Source: Chloroflexota bacterium
GTDB taxonomy: Bacteria; Chloroflexota; Ktedonobacteria; Ktedonobacterales; Ktedonobacteraceae
Assembly: GCA_005881495.1 (NCBI GenBank)
Contig: VBHI01000238.1
Coordinates: forward strand, 1-5,654
DNA: 5,654 nucleotides
Direction: 5' to 3'
Shown: positions 1 through 5,654 of the stretch, in pieces
Layout of the letters: every line of letters starts with the position of its first letter
How positions within the stretch are numbered: position 1 is the stretch's first letter
Program-made: the position numbers and the translations under genes
Notes under the pieces: model-generated
The model's input: only the letters and a program-made list of their open reading frames with translations
Database searches by the model: none
What the model was told of the DNA's origin: nothing

Positions 1-1
1 T

Positions 2-847
2 GAAGAACTGGCGCAACGGCTGGAGATGCAGCATGTGATGAGTGGCTATGCCTCGCATCCTCGCGATTGGCAGGTTGCTCTGCTGAGCCGCTTGCCTATC
101 ATTTATACAGTGACACATGTTCGTCCTGCTATACTTACAAAACCAGTTTTAGAAGTGGGTGTAGAGGAGCCAGGTGGGAGGCAATTCACTGTCTTTGTGA
201 CTCACCTATCTGCGGCATTCAATAAAGGCTGGTCGGGCGATGCCATCCGCCGCCGCGAAGTGCGGGAACTCATTGGCATCATGAAGGCAAAGCAGGGAAT
301 GCCTCATCTCGTCATTGGCGATTTCAACTCTCTTGCGCCAGGCGATCCCTTCAAAGCCAGCGCTCTTTTGCACTATGTCATACAGCAGGATCAACGCTAC
401 CGGCAGAACCCTCATGCGATGGTAGGACACCCACACCTGGATTTTGTGGTACCTCGTCCATTGCGCATCTTTTATCCATTACTCCGGGCCATTCCGCGCA
501 ACCCCTTGCTCTCTGCACTTTTTGACAAAGCCGCCTCTCTCTATGCCCCAAGAGGCTGCATCAGTTTATTGCTCAACGCGGGCTACGTGGATTGTTTCCG
601 CGAGACAAATCCTGGTCTCGCGGGTTTCTCCTGTCCCTCTGCCGCGCCCGCTGGCCGTATCGATTACATCTTTGCCAATCCGGAGATGTCGCGGCATCTC
701 TCAAGGTGTTACATACCAACACAGGGCGACGGCGTACATGGTCAAGAAGCCAGTGATCATCTCCCTGTTGTAGCCGATTTTGGGAAGGTGGTTGGCAAGC
801 ACGCGGGGCTTAAGGAGAAAGAGGATATTGAAGAAGCCAGAGCATAA
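2..847 (+). CDS. Endonuclease/exonuclease/phosphatase family protein, 5' end missing
   Basis: This is a metal-dependent phosphodiesterase-type hydrolase of the EEP (DNase I-like) superfamily. The reading frame is open from base 2, so the gene starts outside the window; the first ATG (26) is internal, because the codons before it (EELAQRLE) continue the protein. Of the 281 visible residues, THL (67-69), GDFN (106-109), RIDYIF (219-224) and SDH (251-253) are the family's C-terminal active-site motifs. GDFN supplies the catalytic Asp and Asn, and SDH the metal and general-base residues. The N-terminal strand with the WN and metal-binding Glu motifs is off the edge. The stop is TAA at 845-847, after a charged tail rich in Lys and Glu. 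The family cleaves DNA, phospholipids or inositol phosphates, and nothing visible decides the substrate. It is convergent with dnaJ, so not part of the chaperone operon. The fold assignment is secure; the specific function is unknown. Confidence 0.88.
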   Translation, partial: EELAQRLEMQHVMSGYASHPRDWQVALLSRLPIIYTVTHVRPAILTKPVLEVGVEEPGGRQFTVFVTHLSAAFNKGWSGDAIRRREVRELIGIMKAKQGMPHLVIGDFNSLAPGDPFKASALLHYVIQQDQRYRQNPHAMVGHPHLDFVVPRPLRIFYPLLRAIPRNPLLSALFDKAASLYAPRGCISLLLNAGYVDCFRETNPGLAGFSCPSAAPAGRIDYIFANPEMSRHLSRCYIPTQGDGVHGQEASDHLPVVADFGKVVGKHAGLKEKEDIEEARA

Positions 848-858
848 ATAAGCAGCAC

Positions 859-901
859 AAACAAGAGGAGAGGAGTTTGCAAAGCCCCTCTCCTCTTGTT
901 T
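859..901. terminator. Bidirectional hairpin terminator between convergent genes
   Basis: A perfect 15-bp stem pairs 859-873 with 887-901 (AAACAAGAGGAGAGG against CCTCTCCTCTTGTTT), with a short loop. It lies 11 bases after the EEP stop codon and ends on the dnaJ stop codon (900-902). The AAAC/GTTT stem base gives a short U-rich 3' end in both directions, which suits a shared intrinsic terminator. There is no long uninterrupted U tract, so efficiency is uncertain. Confidence 0.75.
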
Positions 902-2042
902 ATTGGAATACATCCTTTGTTTTTTCAAACAGATTGCGGAAGATGTTCTTGTCGTTCTGCTCGCTTTGTTCACGTTCCAGGCGAGCGAACTCCTCAAGCA
1001 GACGCTTCTGCTCAGTGGTCAAACTGGTCGGAGTCACAACTTTGACGATGACATGCTGATCGCCACGAGCACTGCTATGTACGACAGGCACACCCATTCC
1101 TTTGAGGCGGAACGATCGATTGCTTTGCGTCCCAGCAGGAATCTTCAGATTCGTTGTCTTGCCATCTACCGTAGGCACTTCAACCTCGTCGCCGAGGGCT
1201 GCCTGCGTAAAGCTGATCGGCAATTCATAGAGAATGTCGTTTCCTTGCCGTTTGAAGAACTGGTGAGGCTTTACTGTCAGAATAACATACAGATTACCAG
1301 GTGTTCCGCCACGGGAGCTGACTTCACCCTCGCCAGTGACACGTACATTAATGCCATCGTCTACTCCGGCGGGGATATTGACCACCACGCGGCGGTTATT
1401 ACGCACCCGGCCCTGGCCCCGGCATTTCTCACAGGGCGTAGTGATGACACGCCCCTCGCCTCGGCAGCGTTCGCACATCGTGACGTTGACGAATTGGCCA
1501 AAAATGGACTGTTGTACACGACGTATCTCGCCGGTGCCCTGACATACTGAACAGCGTGATGTAGAGGTTCCCGGTTGCGCTCCACTGCCGCGACAGGTGG
1601 AACAGGCTTCCCAGCGAGGTAGTTCTATCTCTTTCTGGCAACCAAAGACTGCTTCCTCGAAGGTAATAGTCAGGTCGTAACGAAGGTCGGCACCACGCTG
1701 TGTCCCTGCTCGGCGCTGAGTGCTCGCCCCTGCTCCGGCAAAGAACGTCTCAAAGATGTCATTGATACTGCTGAATCCGCCAAAGTCGTAGGCGCCTGCG
1801 CCGCCCATGCCATTATTGAGGCCGGCATGTCCGAAGCGATCATACGCGGCTCGCTTCTGCGTATCGCTCAGCACTTCATAGGCTTCATTGACTTCAATAA
1901 AACGGGCTTCCGCCCCCTGCTCTTTGTTGGCATCAGGATGGTACTGTTTAGCAAGACGGCGATACGCTTTTTTCAACTCATCGTCGGTTGCACTCTTGGA
2001 TACACCGAGTATCTCATAATAATCTCGTTTATTAGTTGCCAT
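900..2042 (-). CDS. dnaJ: Chaperone protein DnaJ (Hsp40 co-chaperone)
   Basis: DnaJ is the cytoplasmic J-protein that delivers unfolded clients to DnaK and stimulates its ATPase. The 380-residue product has every domain of a class A DnaJ. The J domain (about 6-71) carries the HPD motif at 35-37, which contacts DnaK. A Gly/Phe-rich linker follows (about 72-117). The zinc domain has four complete CxxCxGxG motifs at 147-154, 164-171, 190-197 and 204-211, then the two beta-barrel client-binding domains and a charged C-terminal helix. I chose the ATG at 2042 over the adjoining TTG at 2045: AAAGGA (2055-2050) is 7 bases before the ATG but only 4 before the TTG. The gene follows dnaK after 187 bases that include a hairpin, so it is either read through from the operon or has its own weak promoter. 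Length is normal and nothing is missing. Confidence 0.97.
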   Translation of the reverse strand: MATNKRDYYEILGVSKSATDDELKKAYRRLAKQYHPDANKEQGAEARFIEVNEAYEVLSDTQKRAAYDRFGHAGLNNGMGGAGAYDFGGFSSINDIFETFFAGAGASTQRRAGTQRGADLRYDLTITFEEAVFGCQKEIELPRWEACSTCRGSGAQPGTSTSRCSVCQGTGEIRRVQQSIFGQFVNVTMCERCRGEGRVITTPCEKCRGQGRVRNNRRVVVNIPAGVDDGINVRVTGEGEVSSRGGTPGNLYVILTVKPHQFFKRQGNDILYELPISFTQAALGDEVEVPTVDGKTTNLKIPAGTQSNRSFRLKGMGVPVVHSSARGDQHVIVKVVTPTSLTTEQKRLLEEFARLEREQSEQNDKNIFRNLFEKTKDVFQ

Positions 2043-2100
2043 CAACTGGTCCTTTACCGTAAGAAAACAGGGCGCTTTTAGTTTCGCGCTACCGCATTCA

Positions 2101-2135
2101 ATGCTACTTTACTTTGCTTCATTTGATGTTACAAT
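2101..2135 (-). promoter_or_regulatory. Weak candidate promoter for dnaJ
   Basis: On the minus strand TTGTAA (4 of 6 matches to a -35 box) is followed after 17 bp by TAAAGT (4 of 6 to a -10 box), upstream of dnaJ and downstream of the dnaK hairpin. Such matches are common by chance in AT-rich DNA. It is listed because a 187-base gap with a hairpin makes a separate dnaJ promoter plausible. Confidence 0.2.
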
Positions 2136-2186
2136 GTTCCACTACGATATGCAAGAGTATAGCCCAAAAATGATAGGTACATCCAC

Positions 2187-2218
2187 TCAGGGTACTCTTC
2201 TATTGAAGTGTACCCTGA
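2187..2218 (-). terminator. Intercistronic hairpin after dnaK (attenuator or mRNA processing/stability element)
   Basis: The arms pair 2187-2195 with 2210-2218 (TCAGGGTAC against GTACCCTGA). After one T-T mismatch they continue as CTTC/GAAG around a 4-base TATT loop, giving 13 bp in total. The structure begins 12 bases after the dnaK stop codon. A run of five T on the minus strand (2170-2166) lies about 16 bases beyond the stem, too far for a classic intrinsic terminator. Partial termination or 3' end protection of dnaK mRNA fits better than full termination. Confidence 0.55.
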
Positions 2219-2229
2219 AGGGACGTTGC

Positions 2230-4134
2230 TTACATTTCTTTGTATTCACCCTCGATGGTGTCGTCGTGAGGGGCCTCCTGGTCGGTACCTCCGCCGAAGT
2301 TGGGGTTAGCTCCATCAGTGGCCTCGGCAGCGCCCGAGCGATAGACCGACTCGGTGACTTTGTAGAAAGCCTGCTCCAGCGCCTCTCGAGATGCCTTGAT
2401 ACGGGTAACATCATCGGTTGAAAGGGCGGCACGTACATCAGCGATCTTGGATTCAAGATCGCTCTTCTGCTCCGGGGTAATCTTATCACCCAGGTCAGCA
2501 ATGCTCTTCTCTGAACGGTAAGCTGCGCTATCCGCCAGGTTGCGCTCTTCAACCTCTTCCTTACGACGCTTGTCCTCGGCTGCATGAGCCTCAGCATCCT
2601 GCACCATACGGTTGATCTGATCTTTCGAGAGACCACTTGATGCAACAATGGTGATCTTCTGCTCGCGTCCGGTACCCTTGTCCTTGGCGGATACATTCAC
2701 GATACCATTGACATCGATATCGAACATGACCTCAATCTGAGGTACACCGCGTGGAGCAGGTGGAATACCGTCGAGAATAAAGCTGCCGAGAGAGCGGTTG
2801 TCCTTAGCAAACTCACGCTCACCCTGTAATACATTGATCTCTACACTGGGCTGGTTGTCGCTGGCCGTTGAGAAGACCTGGCTCTTTTGTATCGGGATGG
2901 TGGAGTTGCGCTCAATCAAGCGTGTAAAGACACCACCGAGCGTCTCGATACCCAGTGAGAGCGGAGTGACATCTAGCAGGAGCACATCTTTGACATCGCC
3001 AGTCAAGACACCAGCCTGAATAGCGGCGCCAATCGCTACTACCTCGTCCGGGTTCACACCACGATGCGGTTCGCGATCATAGATGCGGCGAACCATGGTT
3101 TGTACGGCTGGCATACGCGTCTGGCCGCCGACGAGTACAATCTCATTAACATCGCCGGGGCGTACTCCAGCATCTGAGAGAGCCTTCATGACCGGGCCAC
3201 GTGATTTCTCGATCAGATCTTCTACCAACTGCTCAAGCTTGGAGCGCGTTAGGGTCATGGTGAGATGCTTTGGCCCACTGGCGTCTGCTGTGATGAACGG
3301 GAGATTGATCTCTGTTTGCATCGAGCTAGATAGCTCTTTCTTCGCCTTTTCAGCCGCTTCTTTCAAACGCTGGAGAGCCATGCGATCCTGGCGCAGGTCG
3401 ATGCCCTGCTCCTTGCGGAACTCGTCGGCCAGCCAGGTAATAACGCGCAGATCGAAGTCATCACCGCCCAGGTGCGTATCACCATTGGTGCTTTTGACCT
3501 CGAAGACACCATCGCCTAACTCAAGGATCGATATATCAAAGGTACCGCCGCCAAGGTCATAGACGGCGATACGCTCATCTTTCTTCTTATCAAGGCCATA
3601 GGCCAGGGATGCAGCCGTCGGTTCGTTGATGATACGCAGTACTTCAAGGCCAGCAATGCGACCGGCGTCCTTTGTTGCCTGGCGCTGGGCATCGTTAAAG
3701 TACGCGGGAGTGGTAATTACGGCTTGAGTGACGCGCTCGCCCAGGTATGCTTCGGCGTCAGCCTTGAGCTTCTGCAAGATCATCGCCGAGATTTCTGGGG
3801 GACTGTATGCCTTCCCCTGAACCTCCACCCAGGCATCACCGTTGGGGGCTTTCACAACTTTATAGGGTACCAGGCGCTTATCACGATCTACCTCGGCATC
3901 TCCATACTTACGTCCCATAAAGCGTTTGATGGAGTAAACCGTATTTTCGGGATTTGTGATGGCTTGGCGCTTCGCAACCTCGCCCACGAGACGCTCACCA
4001 CTCTTGTTGATAGCTACAATCGAGGGTGTCGTGCGCGCCCCTTCCGCGTTCGGGATTACGACTGGCTCTCCCGCTTCCATGACGGCAACACACGAGTTTG
4101 TTGTTCCTAGATCGATTCCAATTACTTTTGGCAC
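2230..4134 (-). CDS. dnaK: Chaperone protein DnaK (Hsp70)
   Basis: DnaK is the ATP-driven cytoplasmic Hsp70 that binds exposed hydrophobic segments of client proteins in a cycle with DnaJ and the exchange factor GrpE. The 634-residue product is full length. The nucleotide-binding domain opens with GIDLGTTNS (6-14) and contains [14 protein letters not shown], the phosphate-2 motif DLGGGTFD and LVGGQTRMP. The interdomain linker and first strands follow near residue 385 ([16 protein letters not shown]), then the substrate-binding domain, helical lid and a Gly-rich acidic tail ending EGEYKEM. The NBD keeps the long subdomain segment ([19 protein letters not shown]) that many Gram-positive Hsp70s lack. 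The start is GTG at 4134, supported by AGGAGG (4145-4140) 5 bases upstream. It lies 47 bases after hrcA with no promoter or operator seen between them, so it is probably co-transcribed with hrcA. Confidence 0.98.
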   Translation of the reverse strand: MPKVIGIDLGTTNSCVAVMEAGEPVVIPNAEGARTTPSIVAINKSGERLVGEVAKRQAITNPENTVYSIKRFMGRKYGDAEVDRDKRLVPYKVVKAPNGDAWVEVQGKAYSPPEISAMILQKLKADAEAYLGERVTQAVITTPAYFNDAQRQATKDAGRIAGLEVLRIINEPTAASLAYGLDKKKDERIAVYDLGGGTFDISILELGDGVFEVKSTNGDTHLGGDDFDLRVITWLADEFRKEQGIDLRQDRMALQRLKEAAEKAKKELSSSMQTEINLPFITADASGPKHLTMTLTRSKLEQLVEDLIEKSRGPVMKALSDAGVRPGDVNEIVLVGGQTRMPAVQTMVRRIYDREPHRGVNPDEVVAIGAAIQAGVLTGDVKDVLLLDVTPLSLGIETLGGVFTRLIERNSTIPIQKSQVFSTASDNQPSVEINVLQGEREFAKDNRSLGSFILDGIPPAPRGVPQIEVMFDIDVNGIVNVSAKDKGTGREQKITIVASSGLSKDQINRMVQDAEAHAAEDKRRKEEVEERNLADSAAYRSEKSIADLGDKITPEQKSDLESKIADVRAALSTDDVTRIKASREALEQAFYKVTESVYRSGAAEATDGANPNFGGGTDQEAPHDDTIEGEYKEM

Positions 4135-4139
4135 TGTTG

Positions 4140-4145
4140 CCTCCT
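4140..4145 (-). promoter_or_regulatory. Ribosome binding site fixing the GTG start of dnaK
   Basis: On the minus strand the full consensus AGGAGG lies 5 bases before GTG (4134-4132), and PKVIGIDLG follows directly as in other DnaK proteins. This strong site contrasts with the poor one before hrcA and suggests that dnaK is translated much more heavily than the repressor from the same message. Confidence 0.85.
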
Positions 4146-4181
4146 ATACATGTACATTAATCATTAGATGCTGTTTTACTT

Positions 4182-5234
4182 TTAATAGCCATAGACTTCT
4201 GCCAGCAGTTCATTCATCACCTGCGTCATGTAGCGTACCACCGCAATAGCACGACTATACTGCATGCGGGTGGGACCAACCACTCCCAGAAGGCCGCCAA
4301 TTCCGCCCTCCTGACCGTAGCGAGCTACCACCAGGCTGACATCTTTCATTTCATCCCACTCATTCTCGCCGCCAATGATGACCTGCACGCCATCTGACTC
4401 ACGTAGATGCGAAGCCAGGGCAGGGAGAAAGCGGTTCTGCTCCAGGACCTCCATCACTTTGCGTACACGTTCGCTGCGTTCCTCTTCTGGTCCCATGCGG
4501 CTGTACTCGGGCTGCTCCAGAATATTGACGACGCCTTCACGATAGAATACATCACCCAGCGGATCGCCATGCTGCTCCAGGATATGAGCAATCGTGCTTC
4601 CTACCAGGTGCTCCACCTCTGAAAGATCATTCTGACGCAAGATTTCATTGACCTCTGCCGCGCTTTTATGCTGGAAGCGTCCGTTCAAATGTGCCGCCAC
4701 GGCACTCAACTCTTCCTGATGGTAGGGAGCCTCTAGTAGCAACCTCTGCTGCTTTATGGTTCCATCCATGAGTACCAGTACCAGGTGTGCCGATAGTTCC
4801 GTCACCGACAGTATCTCAAAGTGCTTGAGCTGTCCCTGCGTGGAACGCGGAGACGTCATTACCGCCGCGCTATGCAGTAAACGTGCCATCACTGAAGCTG
4901 TCAGGCGTACCCATTGATCGAGTTGATCCTGCACCTGGTAAAACTGGTGACGGATGAGGCGCTGCTCACTCAGAGAGAGCGCCGACTCTTGCATGAGACG
5001 CTCTACAAAGTAACGATATCCCAGGTCAGTAGGGACACGCCCTGCAGAAGTATGCGGCTGATAGATCAACCCGGCCTCTTCCAGCCCGGCCAGTTCGTGA
5101 CGAACAGTTGCGGAACTGAAGCTGAGATCATACTTCCGTACCAATGTTTCAGATGCAACAGGTATAGCTGAATGGATATACTCCTCAACAAGCGCTCGCA
5201 GAATCTGCTGTTTGCGTTGGCTCAGTGGTGTCAT
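4182..5234 (-). CDS. hrcA: Heat-inducible transcription repressor HrcA
   Basis: HrcA is the dimeric repressor of class I heat-shock genes; it binds the CIRCE inverted repeat and in studied bacteria needs the GroEL chaperonin to stay active. The 350-residue product has the family's usual length and architecture. The N-terminal winged helix (about 1-75) includes SSATVRHELAGLEE from residue 40, a recognition-helix region, and HTSAGRVPT (61-69). A central GAF-like domain with a variable insert follows. The C-terminal signature GPTRM (320-324) then YSR (326-328) is canonical. The start is ATG at 5234; the Shine-Dalgarno-like GGGAAGGG (5258-5251) is 16 bases away, further than usual, so translation may be weak. 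It is first in the operon and sits beside two CIRCE-like elements, consistent with autorepression. No residue looks lost from the DNA-binding part. Confidence 0.97.
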   Translation of the reverse strand: MTPLSQRKQQILRALVEEYIHSAIPVASETLVRKYDLSFSSATVRHELAGLEEAGLIYQPHTSAGRVPTDLGYRYFVERLMQESALSLSEQRLIRHQFYQVQDQLDQWVRLTASVMARLLHSAAVMTSPRSTQGQLKHFEILSVTELSAHLVLVLMDGTIKQQRLLLEAPYHQEELSAVAAHLNGRFQHKSAAEVNEILRQNDLSEVEHLVGSTIAHILEQHGDPLGDVFYREGVVNILEQPEYSRMGPEEERSERVRKVMEVLEQNRFLPALASHLRESDGVQVIIGGENEWDEMKDVSLVVARYGQEGGIGGLLGVVGPTRMQYSRAIAVVRYMTQVMNELLAEVYGY

Positions 5235-5256
5235 GTTTTTTACTTATGCACCCTTC

Positions 5257-5281
5257 CCAACAAATTTCTCATCTTTGTTGG
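5257..5281 (-). promoter_or_regulatory. Hairpin in the hrcA 5' leader
   Basis: CCAACAAA (5281-5274 on the minus strand) pairs perfectly with TTTGTTGG (5264-5257) around a 9-base loop. The stem ends 22 bases before the hrcA ATG, and its last two G bases belong to GGGAAGGG, the only Shine-Dalgarno-like sequence available. It could be a short RNA structure affecting translation or another protein site; the 8-N9-8 spacing resembles CIRCE but the arm sequence does not. Confidence 0.5.
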
Positions 5282-5310
5282 CATGATACAACCCTTGTCA
5301 AGTATGATTG

Positions 5311-5337
5311 CTAGCAGTCTCGATACGAGACTGCAAA
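5311..5337 (-). promoter_or_regulatory. CIRCE-like operator 1 (variant), at the predicted transcript start
   Basis: The minus strand reads TTTGCAGTC-N9-GACTGCTAG. Against the CIRCE consensus TTAGCACTC-N9-GAGTGCTAA this matches 14 of 18 positions with exactly the right spacer. The C-to-G change in the arm is mirrored in the other arm, so symmetry is kept. The core is a perfect 9-bp inverted repeat (5314-5322 with 5326-5334). It begins about where transcription from the upstream promoter should start, a usual CIRCE position. HrcA binding is inferred. Confidence 0.55.
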
Positions 5338-5340
5338 TAT

Positions 5341-5370
5341 AGAATAGCACTCAAGAAGGGTGATTGTCAA
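5341..5370 (-). promoter_or_regulatory. Sigma70-type promoter of the hrcA-dnaK-dnaJ operon
   Basis: A perfect -35 box TTGACA (5370-5365) is followed after 18 bp by TATTCT (5346-5341), 4 of 6 matches to the -10 consensus. The predicted start of transcription is near 5334, leaving a leader of about 100 nt before hrcA. It is the best promoter match I see upstream of the operon and is overlapped by the CIRCE-like element. Confidence 0.6.
5344..5370 (-). promoter_or_regulatory. CIRCE-like operator 2 (half degenerate), spanning the promoter
   Basis: The minus strand reads TTGACAATC-N9-GAGTGCTAT. One arm matches the CIRCE consensus at 8 of 9 positions, the other at 6 of 9, with a correct 9-bp spacer. 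The poorer arm contains the -35 box TTGACA, which explains its divergence: the bases must serve RNA polymerase as well. A repressor bound here would cover the -35 to -10 region. Its centre is 33 bp from operator 1, about three helical turns. Confidence 0.5.
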
Positions 5371-5402
5371 GTGGAGGACGCTTGCAGTGGAGGACGCTTG
5401 CA
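5371..5402. repeat. Perfect tandem duplication, 2 x 16 bp
   Basis: GTGGAGGACGCTTGCA occurs twice without mismatch (5371-5386 and 5387-5402), directly next to the -35 box of the chaperone operon promoter. Identity of the copies suggests a recent duplication or selection. Its position fits an upstream activator or UP-element-like location, but nothing shows that it binds a protein. Confidence 0.85.
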
Positions 5403-5416
5403 GGATTCTACTACAA

Positions 5417-5479
5417 ACCAGGGTCGAAAGTATTTGGCGCACCTGGTGTATAGTAGGGGCGACCCTGGTGGCACCTACT
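5417..5479. repeat. Cluster of inverted repeats, likely a dispersed intergenic palindromic element
   Basis: ACCAGGGTCG (5417-5426) is repeated inverted as CGACCCTGGT (5460-5469). Nested or overlapping with it are CACC-T-GGTG (5440-5448) and AGTAGG/CCTACT (5452-5457 with 5474-5479). The GTAGGGGCGACCCTGGTGG core resembles short palindromic repeats that I associate with many intergenic regions in Ktedonobacteria and other large bacterial genomes. Copies elsewhere cannot be seen from one window. Confidence 0.5.
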
Positions 5480-5559
5480 CCAACTAATTCCAGAAAGGGG
5501 TTGCCAAAAGGGGAAAAAGAGAGGACAATCTTTTTCAAAAGAATCTTTGGAAGAAAAAA

Positions 5560-5593
5560 AGGAGAGCTCTCTATGTCGTATGATACCCCTTGA
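5560..5593 (+). other. Six-codon open frame with strong ribosome binding site
   Basis: AGGAG (5560-5564) is 8 bases before ATG (5573), which opens a frame of six codons, MSYDTP, stopping at TGA (5591-5593). The ribosome binding site overlaps a perfect 10-bp palindrome, GAGAGCTCTC (5562-5571). It could be a leader peptide, the remnant of a gene start, or chance. No promoter for it was found, so confidence in translation is low. Confidence 0.2.
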
Positions 5594-5609
5594 CAACGGA
5601 ATTTGTCAA
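5590..5609. repeat. Inverted repeat TTGACAA-N6-TTGTCAA
   Basis: Perfect 7-bp arms (5590-5596 and 5603-5609) flank 6 bases. The same heptamer occurs twice more in the region (5295-5301 and 5364-5370), the latter being the operon -35 box. It may be a protein site just outside the CRISPR-like repeat. Confidence 0.45.
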
Positions 5610-5640
5610 TGATCGAGACCCCAGCCGCGTTGATGGAAAC
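5605..5640 (+). CRISPR. Possible first CRISPR repeat at the window edge (single copy)
   Basis: This 36-base stretch starts GTCAATGATCGAGACC and ends CGTTGATGGAAAC. The length and the final ATGGAAAC resemble repeats whose last eight bases form a crRNA 5' handle (commonly ATTGAAAC). Upstream is an A-rich, gene-free stretch as expected of a leader, and 14 unrelated bases follow before the window ends. If real, the array runs rightward on the plus strand. No second copy and no cas gene are visible, so repetition, the defining property, is not shown. Confidence 0.3.
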
Positions 5641-5654
5641 CTTGCTGATGCAAG

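Larger units (their letters stand above)
5235..5654. other. Gene-free regulatory and repeat-rich region upstream of hrcA
   Basis: No convincing protein gene is present in these 420 bases; open frames here lack family character, and those seen overlap the promoter and repeats. Reading from hrcA outward it holds a leader hairpin, two CIRCE-like elements with the operon promoter, a 16-bp tandem duplication, a cluster of inverted repeats, an A-rich tract with an 8-bp inverted repeat (5513-5520 with 5529-5536), a six-codon frame with a strong ribosome binding site, and a CRISPR-repeat-like sequence at the edge. Confidence 0.7.

Noticed and set aside
26..28. ATG at 26 as the start of the EEP gene
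   Set aside because: The frame stays open and protein-like to base 2, no ribosome site precedes the ATG, and the family's N-terminal catalytic region is still missing, so the gene must begin further left.
903..1550. 215-residue open frame on the plus strand inside dnaJ
   Set aside because: It is antisense to the conserved zinc-finger and client-binding coding sequence of dnaJ, shows no family motifs and has no ribosome binding site of note.
2187..2696. 169-residue minus-strand frame overlapping the 3' end of dnaK
   Set aside because: It is in another frame of dnaK, Arg- and Pro-rich without domain character, and cannot replace the intact DnaK C-terminus.
3083..3562. 159-residue plus-strand frame inside dnaK
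   Set aside because: It is an antisense shadow of the DnaK ATPase domain; its Arg/Ser-rich composition is what reversed dnaK codons give.
4147..4181. Operator or promoter between hrcA and dnaK
   Set aside because: Only small symmetries such as TACATGTA occur; there is no CIRCE-like 9-N9-9 and no paired promoter boxes, so co-transcription is the simpler reading.
5273..5301. Second TTGACA (minus strand, 5301-5296) as another operon promoter
   Set aside because: The -35 match is perfect, but no acceptable -10 box lies 16-19 bp away (best is AAAGAT, 3 of 6).
5311..5538. 75-residue minus-strand frame upstream of hrcA
   Set aside because: It overlaps the promoter, both CIRCE-like elements and the repeats; no ribosome binding site or recognisable protein features.
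5360..5593. 77-residue plus-strand frame ending MSYDTP
   Set aside because: It starts within the promoter and runs through the tandem duplication and palindromes, so the sequence is explained by repeats. Only its last six codons have a proper ribosome site, reported separately.

Overview
The window looks like chromosomal DNA of a bacterium in the Chloroflexota, most plausibly a Ktedonobacteria relative. This rests on the style of the HrcA, DnaK and DnaJ proteins and on the palindromic intergenic repeat at 5417-5479. It is inference from protein character, not a database result. There are four genes, three on the minus strand and one on the plus strand, and none looks broken.

Layout. Positions 2-847 (+) hold the 3' part of an endonuclease/exonuclease/phosphatase (EEP) family gene, cut off by the left edge. 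It converges on a heat-shock chaperone operon read right to left: hrcA (5234-4182), dnaK (4134-2230) and dnaJ (2042-900). A long hairpin at 859-901 separates the two convergent ends and probably terminates both. Another hairpin (2187-2218) lies just after the dnaK stop codon, so dnaJ may be expressed at a different level from dnaK. No grpE lies between hrcA and dnaK, although it is commonly found there.

Control region. The 420 bases right of hrcA contain no convincing gene but are dense in signals. A good sigma70-type promoter (TTGACA, 18 bp, TATTCT) drives the operon leftward. Two imperfect 9-N9-9 elements resembling CIRCE, the HrcA operator, lie on it: one spans the promoter core and one starts at the predicted transcription start. 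The roughly 100-nt leader also has an 8-bp hairpin with a 9-nt loop just before hrcA. The inferred circuit is HrcA repressing its own operon, with DnaK, DnaJ and an off-site GrpE as the folding machine.

Right edge. Beyond the promoter are a perfect 16-bp tandem duplication, a palindromic repeat cluster, an A-rich stretch and, at 5605-5640, a 36-nt sequence ending in ATGGAAAC. That sequence has the look of a CRISPR repeat with the array continuing outside the window. Only one copy is visible, so this is a lead, not a demonstration.
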